Assembly (NCBI GenBank): GCA_035487355.1
Contig: DATHMF010000026.1
Coordinates: 28,325 to 92,324 of the forward strand
Reading direction: 5' to 3'
From: Terriglobales bacterium
Lineage (GTDB): Bacteria; Acidobacteriota; Terriglobia; Terriglobales; Acidobacteriaceae
DNA: 64,000 bases
How positions within the stretch are numbered: position 1 is the stretch's first letter; every line of letters begins with the position of its first letter. The translations under genes were made by a program, and so were the position numbers. Below, piece after piece: positions 47,820-56,975 of this stretch. The notes beneath the pieces were generated by a model that was not told the DNA's origin, did not search any database, and was given only the letters and a program-made list of their open reading frames with translations.

Positions 47820-50800
47820 ATGATATTGCTGCGGCAACTTCGCTCATTCTGGCTGTCTTCGACAATCGTTCTCGCCCTGTTCATGATGACAGCAATCGTC
47901 TCGGTGCGCGCCCAAGTCGCACAAGACACAGATACAACAGACACAGACGTGAAATTCCACAAGTTTCAACCTAAAGTGCCGCCAGAACAGGCGGCGCCGA
48001 CAGCGGCAGCGCGGCGTCCGGGCCCGGCTGGGATGAGCACGGCCGCAGCGCAGCAGATCCAGGCGCTGGAGCAAGAGAAAGACTCGCGTACCCCAGCGCA
48101 GCAGAAAATTGATTCCAACGTTCTCTATACGATAAGGATGCTGCAGGGAAAGCCGGCTGCGCCCGGCGTGCCTTACCTTTACACCGGCATTGATCTCGAC
48201 CAGAACAATAATGTGGTGGTGGATATCGTCGCGCATGTTACCGACCGGTTGCTGCAACAACTGAACTCTGCGGGAGCCCTGGTTCTGTATTCCAACCCGG
48301 CGCTGCGCAGCATTCGCGCGATCATTCCTCCGGACCAGATGGAAAATATTGCCGCCTCGCCGGATGTCATCTTTATCTGGCCCAAGCAAGAAGCTATGAC
48401 GCACGGGGCGAGCGCACATGAGGGCGCGGCGGAGAACGGTGCCTTGCACCGTTGGGCCGTGGCCCCGGGCTTCGAACAGCGGGCAGCTCTCCTGCGAAAA
48501 CAATTATCCATGCTACCCGTTTTGGGAATCATAAACACAGGACAAGGGAGTGTTACCACGGAAGGCGATGCGACACACCGCGCCTTCGACGCGCGGGGCG
48601 TCTTCGGAATCAATGGAAGCGGTCTGAAGATTGGCGTTCTATCCAGCGGAGTCACCAGCCTGGCCGCGAGCCAGGCCACCGGCGATCTGCCCCCGACTTG
48701 CGGAAGTGGGGCATCGCCGTGTGTTACTGTGCTGGCGGGACAAACCGGCTCCGGCGATGAAGGCACGGCCATGATGGAGATCATCTACGACATGGCGCCA
48801 GGCGCAAACCTATACTTCGCCACAGCGCTCCCGACCATCACCAATTTTGCGCAGAACATCCGCGACCTGCGAGCAGCCGGTTGCGACATCATTGTTGATG
48901 ATGTCTTTTACTTCGTCGAAACCCCGTTCCAGGAAGGCCAGGCGCCAACTGTGCTCTCTACGACCAACGGTGGCGTGGTTATTCAGGCGGTCAATGACGT
49001 GGTCGCCGACGGCGCACTATACTTCTCTTCCGCTGGAAACGAGGGCAACCTGGATGATGGCACCTCGGGCACCTATGAAGGCGACTTTAACCCGGTGGCC
49101 TCCAGCCCTCCTTTGCCCGCCGGTAACGTCCACAATTTTGGCAGCACGCCCTATGACACCATTACCCGGCCGGGTTCTCCAATTGATCTGTTCTGGGCCG
49201 ACCCTCTGGGCGGCTCTAACAATGATTACGACCTCTACCTGCTCGATTCCACAAGCAGCACTATTCTGGCTTCCTCTACCAACATCCAGAACGGAACCCA
49301 GGATCCGTTCGAGCAGGTGTCCTTGCAGCCTAACGCGAGCCGCATTGTCGTCTTCCAGAAAGCCGGAGCGAATAACCGGTTTTTCCACTTGGCCAACATA
49401 CGTGGCAGACTGGCGGTCGCCACGGCGGGAGAAACGCATGGCCACTCGGCGGCCGCCGGAGCTTATACGGTCGCGGCCACACCTGCGGCGGCAGCATTCA
49501 GCATCGGTTATCCGATAGGGCCTTTCCCCAATCGCTTCAATTCCACCAACCAGGTGGAGTTGTTCACCTCCGATGGGCCCCGCCACATATTTTTCAATGG
49601 AGATTCATCGTCCATCACTCCGGGAAACCTCACATCTACAGGTGGCGCTGTGCTGAACAAGCCAGATATTACCGCTGCCGATGGCGTCTCGGTGACCGGA
49701 GTGGGAGGGTTCGGAAGTCCATTCTTCGGCACTTCGGCAGCAGCGCCCAGTGCGGCAGCGGTGGCAGCGTTGGTCAAATCCGCGAAACCATCTTTGACCC
49801 AGGCGCAAATACGAAGCACGTTGACCAGCACGGCGATTGACATTATGAGCCCGGGGTTCGATCGCGATTCCGGCAGCGGCATCGTTATGGCTTATGATGC
49901 GGTGAACTCGCTGGGTCTGCTCGGCTTTGCCAATCCTGAATTGGGAGCGGTCATCGCAAGCGAGAACCCGGGCAACGGCAATGGCGTCATCGAAGCCGGC
50001 GAAGGAGCCGCACTCACGATCCAATTGAGGAACCTCACGGGAGTCAGAGACGCTACCGGCATTACTGCGACGCTCACAACCTCGACCCCGGGAATAACCG
50101 TCACACTGCCGAACACTACTGCCTACAGCGACCTCGCGGCAGGCAGTGGGATCGGCAATAACTTGGGTCCGCTGACCTTCACGGTGGGAAGCAATGTATG
50201 CCAGCCGGCCATTAACTTCACGCTTACTTTGGCTTACACAGGAGGTCCGCCCAGGGCGTTGAACTTCAGCATCCCCATCGGGCTCATAACCACTCTTAAC
50301 AACAACCTGGGCACGACGCCGCCTCCTGTACCCGGCATAACCACGGCAACCGGTACGCAAAACAACCGATTGTTTCGCAACGGGGCGGCGAGCACATGCG
50401 CGCTCCCGAAGCCATTCCCTGGAACGCTCCCGGTCGGTCCCAGAATCTTCGATTCCTACACCTTCACCGCATGCCAGTCCATGTGCTTGAAAGTTGGAGT
50501 GACAAATGCTGTTTTTCTGACCGGAAGTACTTATTCTCCTGATTTTGTTCCTAGCAACCTTGCCTTGAATTATGTGGGTGATACGGGCGGCGTCGGCGTC
50601 AGCCAGGCCTGCAGTACCAGCGTCACCGCCTCGACTCCCTACACTTTTGTGGTGGCTGACTCGAGTCCGACGGGCACAGGGATTGGAACCAACTACAGCC
50701 TGCAGATTCCCGCATGCGCCTACAACTGCAACGTCAATCAAGTGCCCGTGGCCGTAGTCCACGACGTGAGGGTAGTCGCCGGTGGGGGTGGAACCGCTAA

Positions 50801-51671
50801 TGCCAGCATAGACAATGGATCGTTTGATCCTGATGGAGACCCGCTTACGATCACACAGTCGCCTCCCGGACCGTATCCCGCAGGGAGGACGAACGTGCTG
50901 CTTACAGTGGTAGACCCTAAAGGAGCAACCGCACAGGCGAGCGCCGTCGTGACGGTAGCGAGCCCGACAACGACGACGATCATCTCTTCCGCCAACCCCT
51001 CGGCCTTTGCAACCGCGGTTATATTCACGGCAAATGTGACTCCCACATTCGGTTCCGCCATACCTACCGGCGCCATGACCTTCGTGGATGGAAGCACAAC
51101 CCTGGGAACAAGCACACTCTCGGGCGGAACAGCAACTTTCACTACAAATGCTCTTGCTATCGGCAGCCACTCGATTACAGCCGTATACAGTGGAGACCCG
51201 CTCTCTGCCGGCAGCAATTCGTCCCCGGCGCTGGCGCAAATTGTGAACGGCACTACCGCAGTGACGGCTGACATCGGCGTCACCATCACACACTCGCCCA
51301 ATGTTCCTGTGGCTGCAATTGGGCGCCAACTGACATTCACCGTGACTGTGACTAACCACGACGCCACCAATCCGGCACAGGTTGCGCTCAACCTGAGCAC
51401 GAGTGCCGGACCCTTTGAACTCGATTCTGTCGGTACACCTGGAGCAGGCGATACTTGCAACCCGCCGAGCGGTAACACCATACAGTGCAGCATTCCTGTG
51501 CTCGCGGCCAGCAGCAATGCGGTCTTCACGCTCAATGTGAGGCCGCTGTTCAGTAGTGTGCGCACGTTCATGGTAATTGCTGCTGAGGCCAGCAACACAA
51601 ACGACTCGACCACAACAGACAATACTGTAAGCGACACGATCAAAGTGCGGTTTAAACCGTTCCGGCAATGA
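47820..51671 (+). CDS. Large exported subtilisin-like (S8-fold) protein with altered triad
   Basis: A 1283-residue secreted protein. The start at 47820 has GAGG eight bases upstream and begins the signal peptide (to about residue 31, ending VRA|Q); an ATG at 47793 is less likely. A propeptide-like region (about 40-255) precedes the S8-fold domain: KIGVLSSGVTSLAASQATGD, GSGDEGTAMMEIIYDMAPGA, SSAGNEGN (Asn407) and GTSAAAPSAAAVAAL with Ser639. The residues at the Asp and His positions are Ser276 and Glu314. C-terminal to it are beta domains, a pre-peptidase-like region with Cys, a Big_3-type Ig domain and a DUF11-like domain ending KVRFKPFRQ. It may be an unusual peptidase or an inactive binding protein. 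Confidence 0.85.
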   Translation: MILLRQLRSFWLSSTIVLALFMMTAIVSVRAQVAQDTDTTDTDVKFHKFQPKVPPEQAAPTAAARRPGPAGMSTAAAQQIQALEQEKDSRTPAQQKIDSNVLYTIRMLQGKPAAPGVPYLYTGIDLDQNNNVVVDIVAHVTDRLLQQLNSAGALVLYSNPALRSIRAIIPPDQMENIAASPDVIFIWPKQEAMTHGASAHEGAAENGALHRWAVAPGFEQRAALLRKQLSMLPVLGIINTGQGSVTTEGDATHRAFDARGVFGINGSGLKIGVLSSGVTSLAASQATGDLPPTCGSGASPCVTVLAGQTGSGDEGTAMMEIIYDMAPGANLYFATALPTITNFAQNIRDLRAAGCDIIVDDVFYFVETPFQEGQAPTVLSTTNGGVVIQAVNDVVADGALYFSSAGNEGNLDDGTSGTYEGDFNPVASSPPLPAGNVHNFGSTPYDTITRPGSPIDLFWADPLGGSNNDYDLYLLDSTSSTILASSTNIQNGTQDPFEQVSLQPNASRIVVFQKAGANNRFFHLANIRGRLAVATAGETHGHSAAAGAYTVAATPAAAAFSIGYPIGPFPNRFNSTNQVELFTSDGPRHIFFNGDSSSITPGNLTSTGGAVLNKPDITAADGVSVTGVGGFGSPFFGTSAAAPSAAAVAALVKSAKPSLTQAQIRSTLTSTAIDIMSPGFDRDSGSGIVMAYDAVNSLGLLGFANPELGAVIASENPGNGNGVIEAGEGAALTIQLRNLTGVRDATGITATLTTSTPGITVTLPNTTAYSDLAAGSGIGNNLGPLTFTVGSNVCQPAINFTLTLAYTGGPPRALNFSIPIGLITTLNNNLGTTPPPVPGITTATGTQNNRLFRNGAASTCALPKPFPGTLPVGPRIFDSYTFTACQSMCLKVGVTNAVFLTGSTYSPDFVPSNLALNYVGDTGGVGVSQACSTSVTASTPYTFVVADSSPTGTGIGTNYSLQIPACAYNCNVNQVPVAVVHDVRVVAGGGGTANASIDNGSFDPDGDPLTITQSPPGPYPAGRTNVLLTVVDPKGATAQASAVVTVASPTTTTIISSANPSAFATAVIFTANVTPTFGSAIPTGAMTFVDGSTTLGTSTLSGGTATFTTNALAIGSHSITAVYSGDPLSAGSNSSPALAQIVNGTTAVTADIGVTITHSPNVPVAAIGRQLTFTVTVTNHDATNPAQVALNLSTSAGPFELDSVGTPGAGDTCNPPSGNTIQCSIPVLAASSNAVFTLNVRPLFSSVRTFMVIAAEASNTNDSTTTDNTVSDTIKVRFKPFRQ

Positions 51672-51687
51672 AGCAGTCAGTTAAAAG

Positions 51688-51713
51688 AAGCCCTGCAGAA
51701 ATGCAGGGCTTTC
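51688..51713 (+). terminator. Rho-independent terminator of the subtilisin-like gene
   Basis: Perfect ten-base stem AAGCCCTGCA/TGCAGGGCTT around GAAA, followed by TC; it starts 16 bases after the stop codon. Confidence 0.75.
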
Positions 51714-51746
51714 AAGCTGTGTGAGATGGTCCCGAGAACTTTTTTC

Positions 51747-51800
51747 AAATCTGCGTTCATCTGCGTCGAAGGTTTTTGCGGTTGCTTTTTTCTGGGTGCT
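51747..51800 (+). repeat. Dispersed repeat, family A, copy 1 of a local pair
   Basis: Starts AAATCTGCGTTCATCTGCGT and continues through a run of T and GCGGTTGC. It is matched by 52231-52288 in the same orientation, 480 bases downstream. Confidence 0.7.
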
Positions 51801-52230
51801 GAGTGCTGAATGCTGACTGATATCACTCTGATATCAAAATATTGCTTTCCTTAGAAACTGCGGGTCATAATTGTGCCAGACGTGTGTTTAGGGTGAGCCC
51901 AATGCGAGCGCCGGATGAGCGCGAGCAGTTGGCGAGGGCGCAGCAGCCTAGCGTTGCGGAGCCCTTAGAAATACGTTACGCATTCAAGAATGCGGGGCTT
52001 TGTAGTCCTTTAGCTCTTTGAAAACCTGCTGGGCTGGCGTAATTTATCAACTCGGATGAAACCAGCTCTCGGTCAACTGCTTCCTCTGGCAACTGGATAC
52101 TGGCAACCGGCAACTGACTACCAGCAAGTCCCCCACCCCAACTCAATTTTCGCCAATAATGACGCGGGTCAGACGCGGTTTTTGGCACTCCAAATACCTG
52201 CCAGCAAGTGGGGGCTCCCCTGATCTTCCG

Positions 52231-52288
52231 AAAATCCGCGTTCATCCGCGGCGAAAGGTTTTTTGCGGTTGCTCTTTCTGAGTACTGA
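52231..52288 (+). repeat. Dispersed repeat, family A, copy 2 of a local pair
   Basis: AAAATCCGCGTTCATCCGCG, then GGCGAAAGG, a T-run and GCGGTTGCTCTTTCTGAGTA. Confidence 0.7.
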
Positions 52289-52447
52289 CTACTTCGGTCT
52301 TAGTCGTAAGAGATTGATTGCTAAGGATTTAGGGCCGCGTCCGCTACTCTAAGCAATGGTGGGGGGACGCAAAAATTGTCAGGTATCTCCCCAGCCATTC
52401 CCATTGGCGGCAGCGTCTGTGCTTTACGAAGGCACTAGAATGAAACT

Positions 52448-53680
52448 GTGCTATCACGGCGCATTGAGTTCGCTCCTGAAGGCGATGCGGTGCTCTTGGC
52501 GGGAATCCCGGCTGCACCGGCGGTTTTTATTTTGCGCGGAGAAGCGGGCAGCGAGCCTTACGTCAGCAAGACGTCCGATCTCAAACGGCGGCTTACCAGG
52601 CTGCTGAGTCCGCCGGAAGAGCACAGCAAACGGCTGAATCTGCGGGAGCGCTGCCGCACCATCGAATACTCACTGACGGGCTCGGATTTCGAGTCGGGAT
52701 TTCTGCTGTACAAAATACTGCGCCAGGAATTTCCCCGTAATTACCGTGACCGGCTCAAGCTGCGCTTTGCCCCGCTCATCAAGTTAAACCTTGAGAATCC
52801 TTATCCGCGTGCTTACGTTACGCGGCGCATTGGGCGGCTGAATAGCACCTCGCGCTACTACGGGCCCTTTGCCTCACGTGCGTCGGCGGAAAAGTTTCTG
52901 AATGACGCGCTCGACTTTTTTAAGATGCGGCGCTGCGACTTCGAGCTGGACCCCGACCCCAGCTTCCCCGGTTGCATGTACTCGGAGATGAAGATGTGCC
53001 TGGCGCCGTGTTTCAAAGGCTGCAGCGACGATGAATACCGCCGCGAGGTCGAACGCGTGCGTGATTTCCTGGAGAGCGGCGGGCAATCGCTGGAGCGCGA
53101 ACTGGCAGAGCAGCGAGAAAAGGCTTCTACCGAGCTGCAGTTTGAGGCGGCAGCCGCAATTCACACTCGCATGGAAAAGCTGCACGGAATTCTGGGAGCA
53201 ACCTCGCTGCCCGAGATTGCCCGGTCCATGGAAAAGCTGAACGCGGTCATGGTGCAGCCCAGCGCAGAGACGGGTGCAGTGTCACTGTTCAAGATCATAC
53301 GGGGTGTGATTGCCGAGCCTGTGAGTTTTACAGTTGAGGAGAAAACAGAAGTTGCATCGGCACCGGGGGTGGGTGCGACGAAAAAACCTTCTCCGCGCTC
53401 GATGGAGTCACGCATTGCCGAGTGCGTGGCGGGGATTTCCGAAACCAAGCCGGCATCAGCCATCGAACTGAATGAGCATCTGGCCATTCTGAAACGCTGG
53501 TATTACCGCAGCCGCAAGACCGGCGAACTCTTCCTGACCGACGAACGCGGCGAGTTTCCGCTGCGGCGAATCGTTCGCGGCATCGGGCGGGTGCTGCGCG
53601 GAGAAAAAGCCGAGACCGCCGGCAGCGATGAAGCACATCGGGCGTATTGGCTGGCGCGGACGCGGGAAGAAGAAGTTTAG
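52448..53680 (+). CDS. UvrC-like protein lacking the C-terminal nuclease domain
   Basis: A 410-residue protein matching the N-terminal half of UvrC. The GIY-YIG-like domain is at about 20-95, but its motif is weak: AVF for GVY and YVSKTSDLKRRL for YVGKAxNLRxR. The four cysteines of the UvrC iron-sulfur site are present (RRC, FPGC, KMC, APC within MYSEMKMCLAPC), as is a UVR/UvrB-binding segment (ELQFEAAAAIHTRMEKLHGI). The RNase H-like 5' nuclease and HhH domains of UvrC are absent. It could be a Cho-like accessory 3' nuclease or a regulator of excision repair. The start is GTG at 52448. It converges with the next gene, which is only nine bases away. Confidence 0.8.
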   Translation: MLSRRIEFAPEGDAVLLAGIPAAPAVFILRGEAGSEPYVSKTSDLKRRLTRLLSPPEEHSKRLNLRERCRTIEYSLTGSDFESGFLLYKILRQEFPRNYRDRLKLRFAPLIKLNLENPYPRAYVTRRIGRLNSTSRYYGPFASRASAEKFLNDALDFFKMRRCDFELDPDPSFPGCMYSEMKMCLAPCFKGCSDDEYRREVERVRDFLESGGQSLERELAEQREKASTELQFEAAAAIHTRMEKLHGILGATSLPEIARSMEKLNAVMVQPSAETGAVSLFKIIRGVIAEPVSFTVEEKTEVASAPGVGATKKPSPRSMESRIAECVAGISETKPASAIELNEHLAILKRWYYRSRKTGELFLTDERGEFPLRRIVRGIGRVLRGEKAETAGSDEAHRAYWLARTREEEV

Positions 53681-53689
53681 ACTTGCCGC

Positions 53690-55219
53690 TTAAGCGTGCG
53701 CTTGATTTCTTGTTTCCGCCCGCTTGCGGAAAACGACGCGGAGACCGTCGCGCCAGCGCTCGTCCACGCCGAGTAATGTGCAATCAATTTCGGGGGAGAG
53801 ATAGCGCAGCAGAGTGTCGGTCGCGGGGTGAACACGTAGGGCGGGAGAGATCAGCAGGAGCAGCGGCGGCTGAGGAGATAGGTCTTTGCCGGCGAAATAT
53901 CCGTTGACGGTGAACTCACCACGCAGGTGGTGCCATTGCACGCGGGCCCAATAGTCGAGTCCCTGGAGCGGGAGGTGAATATCCTCATCGGCCTTTAACT
54001 CCAGCACGGCCAGGCGGCCCTCGCGAGTACAGGTGAGCACATCAATCATGGCGCGGTCGCTGGCGGAAAATGCCGGGACCTGAGAGTAGACAAAGCTGGG
54101 ATCGAACGAGGAATCGAGAGCTGCGACATTTTTGACGATGAGCGATTCCAGCCAGCGCTCGGGCTGCATGCGCCAGAGAGCATGGTTGTGATTGCCGTTG
54201 GCAAGCCGGGTTTCAACAAGCCTACTGAGAAGATGTGCGAAGAGTTTTTCGGTTTCGCCGTTCAAGACGGTTTCATTTGGGCCCGTGCCAAACGTAATTT
54301 CGTGATCACTCGCTTTGCTTTTGGCGCGGGCGAATTCCAAACCGTGCAAACGGAAGGCGATCTCACTCGCGGAGACCGCCACAAGCTGCACTTTGCCGGG
54401 GTATTGAACCAGAGACAGCACGCGGTCAACGGCCGGTTTGAGGCGTTCTTTAGCTGCAGCCGGGTTCAAACACTTTACCAAGTGCGTAGCGATGTTGCCG
54501 CGATCGCGGCAATCGAGCAGTTGAAGACTCTGCTCAGCTTCATTGAATTCATACAACTCAAATTTGGCCAGATCATGATTCAGGCAGGCCAGGCGCTCGC
54601 GGACGACGGCACTGGTGCCGGGCGGGAGAAACAGCTTTAATCCTTCGACGACAGTGCGCGCGGCCTCTTTGGTACGGCAATGTTCCAGCCACAGCAGGCC
54701 GAAGGTCAGCGCACCATCTATAGATGATTGCAGCTCCTGAGCATTCACTCCAAAGACAGCGAAGGCCGATCTGCCGCGGCGGAGAAGACCTCGGGCATAC
54801 ACCGGGCTGAAAGAGCGCTCGAGATCCATGGCTGAGGTGAGCGAAGTGGAGGTTAAATCGGGAAATTGCTTTTGCAAACTTTTTTGCAGCAATTTGCAGT
54901 ATTGGCGGCGGCCTACAGTGCGGGCCTGGGGCGTGCGGCGATCGCCGTGACGCAGGATTTCCAGTCGCGAGGGTTTCCGCTGGCCGAAGCGTTGCACGGA
55001 GAGCAGCAACGCACCTTTTTTGGTTTCAGCATCCAGCACGCGGCGCACGGTATTGCGCTCATCAGACCAGAGATGCAACAGGCATTTGCCGTGATCGGCG
55101 GAGACAGAGTAATGGGCAACGGCCAGATCGAAGATCGGCTCTCCATCTTCAAAGACCAGAGCGGCGGGAGATTCGGCCAGAAAGTCTTCGAGGGTGCGCA
55201 GGAGGGATTCGGGCTGCAT
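53690..55219 (-). CDS. PD-(D/E)XK nuclease-like protein of unknown function
   Basis: A 509-residue soluble protein. Residues about 350-450 carry a PD-(D/E)XK pattern: RWLESLIVKNV with a helix Glu (about 357), then SDRAMIDVLTCTREGRLAVL with Asp393, and ELKADED with Glu407 and Lys409, followed by LPLQGLDYWARVQWHH. The N-terminal 340 residues are mixed alpha/beta and unrecognised. The frame is open to 55273, but those codons come from a family A repeat, so the ATG at 55219 is used; no Shine-Dalgarno sequence is clear. The position tail-to-tail with a UvrC-like gene hints at DNA metabolism, but they are not in one operon. Confidence 0.65.
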   Translation of the reverse strand: MQPESLLRTLEDFLAESPAALVFEDGEPIFDLAVAHYSVSADHGKCLLHLWSDERNTVRRVLDAETKKGALLLSVQRFGQRKPSRLEILRHGDRRTPQARTVGRRQYCKLLQKSLQKQFPDLTSTSLTSAMDLERSFSPVYARGLLRRGRSAFAVFGVNAQELQSSIDGALTFGLLWLEHCRTKEAARTVVEGLKLFLPPGTSAVVRERLACLNHDLAKFELYEFNEAEQSLQLLDCRDRGNIATHLVKCLNPAAAKERLKPAVDRVLSLVQYPGKVQLVAVSASEIAFRLHGLEFARAKSKASDHEITFGTGPNETVLNGETEKLFAHLLSRLVETRLANGNHNHALWRMQPERWLESLIVKNVAALDSSFDPSFVYSQVPAFSASDRAMIDVLTCTREGRLAVLELKADEDIHLPLQGLDYWARVQWHHLRGEFTVNGYFAGKDLSPQPPLLLLISPALRVHPATDTLLRYLSPEIDCTLLGVDERWRDGLRVVFRKRAETRNQAHA

Positions 55220-55227
55220 GAGGTTTT

Positions 55228-55260
55228 CGCCGCGGATTAACGCGGATGAACACGGATCAT
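55228..55260. repeat. Dispersed repeat, family A
   Basis: CGCCGCGGATTAACGCGGAT plus GAACACGGATCAT, immediately upstream of the nuclease-like gene start. Confidence 0.7.
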
Positions 55261-55418
55261 TGTAACGGGTCAAGGCTCTGAGAAATGCCCGAGGATTCGC
55301 AACTTGAAGATGCCGGCGATACGTCAGGGCGGTTTCATGAAATAATCAAACTTTGGGATGGAATCGTGGCGGTGGCCCGGGGCATCCAATCTCTATATCC
55401 TCACAAATGCGAGCAAAC

Positions 55419-56852
55419 ATGGATAACAGTAGAAAAAAATTCTTCTTTGACCATTATGGGTTAAGCGAGCGCGACCTGGAGCAATACCTGGCGGCCGCCC
55501 TTAGCGCGGGAGGCGAGTATGCCGACCTGTATTTTGAATACCTGACCTCGACGGCGCTGAGCGTGGATGAATCCATGGTGAAGTCGGCGTCGCAGGGCAT
55601 CTCGGCCGGGTGCGGAGTGCGCGTCATCTCGGGCGAACGCACCGGCTACGCATACACGGACGACCTGGCGCCGGAGAAGATCTTGCACGCGGCGCGCACG
55701 GCGGCGCTGATTGCCAGCGGGCCGTCGAAGAACCCGGTTGTCAGCCTGAAAGAAAAGGGGAGCGCCAACCTTTATCCGGTGCATACGCCCTCGGTGGATG
55801 CGGACGTTGCCGTGAAATTAGACCTCGTCATGCGAGCTGACAAAGCGGCGCGTGCATATGATTCGCGCATCTTCCAGGTTCGAGCCAGCTATGCGGACGA
55901 GCTGCGGCGCATTTTAGTGGTTGGATCTGACGGAACTTTTGCCACCGACTTTCAGCCGCTGGCGCGGATGAACGTGCTGTGCATCGCCAAAGATGGCGAC
56001 GTTCCCGCGCGCGGATCAGCCGGCGGCGGCGGACGCGTGGCGCTGGAATACTTCCAGACAGAAAAAACACCGGAGCACTTCGCCAGCGAAGCGGCGCGGC
56101 AGGCGATTGTACAGCTTGGCGCGCGCGAGGCGCCGGCCGGCGAGATGGAAGTTGTGCTGGGACCGGGTTGGCCGGGAGTGCTGCTGCATGAAGCCATTGG
56201 GCATGGCCTCGAAGCTGACTTCAACCGCAAAAAAACATCGGCCTTTGCCGGACTCGAGGGCAAGAGAGTGGCCAGCGACAAGTGCACGATCGTTGATAAC
56301 GGCTCGATGCCGTCGCGACGCGGCTCGATCAACGTGGATGACGAAGGCTCGCCTACGCAGAATACGGTCCTGATTGAAAAGGGGATCCTGAAAAACTTCA
56401 TCAGCGACAAGCTCTCGGCCCGGCTGATGGGCATTGCCGACACGGGCAATGGACGCCGGGAGAGCTACGAGCACATTCCGATGCCGCGCATGACGAACAC
56501 ATACATGCTGGCAGGCGAGGATTCGCCGGAGGACATTATTAAATCCGTGAAGCGCGGAGTGTATGCGGTGAACTTTGGCGGCGGGCAGGTGGACATCACC
56601 AACGGCAAGTTCGTCTTTTCGGCGTCAGAAGCCTACATGATCGAAGATGGAAAGATCACCGCACCGCTGCGCAATGCCACACTCATTGGTAACGGTCCGG
56701 ATGTCCTGACGCGGGTTTCCATGGTGGGCAATGATCTGCAACTCGACGAAGGTATTGGCACCTGCGGCAAAGATGGACAGAGCGTGCCCGTGGGCGTGGG
56801 AATCCCGACGCTGAAGGTGGACAGGCTGACAGTGGGGGGAACGGGGTCGTAA
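55419..56852 (+). CDS. tldD: Metalloprotease TldD
   Basis: A 477-residue cytosolic zinc metalloprotease subunit that works with PmbA/TldE to degrade unfolded or peptide substrates and to mature some modified peptides. HEAIGHGLE (about 257-265) is the HExxxH zinc motif. The N-terminal VDESMVKSASQGISAGCGVR domain and the C-terminal NFGGGQVDITNGKFVFSASE and GIGTCGKDGQSVPVGVGIPT blocks are typical. The start at 55419 gives the family length (E. coli TldD is 481 residues); upstream in-frame starts at 55353 and 55407 are less likely. It is followed by pmbA after 123 bases of repeats. Confidence 0.94.
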   Translation: MDNSRKKFFFDHYGLSERDLEQYLAAALSAGGEYADLYFEYLTSTALSVDESMVKSASQGISAGCGVRVISGERTGYAYTDDLAPEKILHAARTAALIASGPSKNPVVSLKEKGSANLYPVHTPSVDADVAVKLDLVMRADKAARAYDSRIFQVRASYADELRRILVVGSDGTFATDFQPLARMNVLCIAKDGDVPARGSAGGGGRVALEYFQTEKTPEHFASEAARQAIVQLGAREAPAGEMEVVLGPGWPGVLLHEAIGHGLEADFNRKKTSAFAGLEGKRVASDKCTIVDNGSMPSRRGSINVDDEGSPTQNTVLIEKGILKNFISDKLSARLMGIADTGNGRRESYEHIPMPRMTNTYMLAGEDSPEDIIKSVKRGVYAVNFGGGQVDITNGKFVFSASEAYMIEDGKITAPLRNATLIGNGPDVLTRVSMVGNDLQLDEGIGTCGKDGQSVPVGVGIPTLKVDRLTVGGTGS

Positions 56853-56872
56853 ATCTTCAGGATTAACCGCGG

Positions 56873-56966
56873 AGACGCAGAGGCGCGGAGAAAATCATTT
56901 CATAATTTTTACCACGCAGATACGGTCATCGGATCATTGAGTGATCGGGTCATTGAGTTTATTGGA
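56873..56966. repeat. Composite repeat (families B and C) between tldD and pmbA
   Basis: TTAACCGCGGAGACGCAGAG plus GCGCGGAG (B), then GGTCATCGGATCATTGAGTG and ATCGGGTCATTGAG (C). The order B-C mirrors the composite at 6079-6143 in the opposite orientation. Confidence 0.65.
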
Positions 56967-56975
56967 AGTGATTGA

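Larger units (their letters stand above)
51672..52447. other. Repeat-rich intergenic region
   Basis: Apart from the terminator at 51688-51713, these 776 bases hold no supportable gene. Two copies of family A with a shared flank (51747-51790 and 52231-52272), GTGCTGAGTGCTGAATGCTG-type words (near 51792, with a related word near 52280) and CAACTGGATACTGGCAACCG-type words (near 52088) fill it. Confidence 0.6.

Noticed and set aside
52356..52607. A separate 83-codon gene before the UvrC-like gene
   Set aside because: It overlaps the UvrC-like frame in another phase and its product is unlike any protein.
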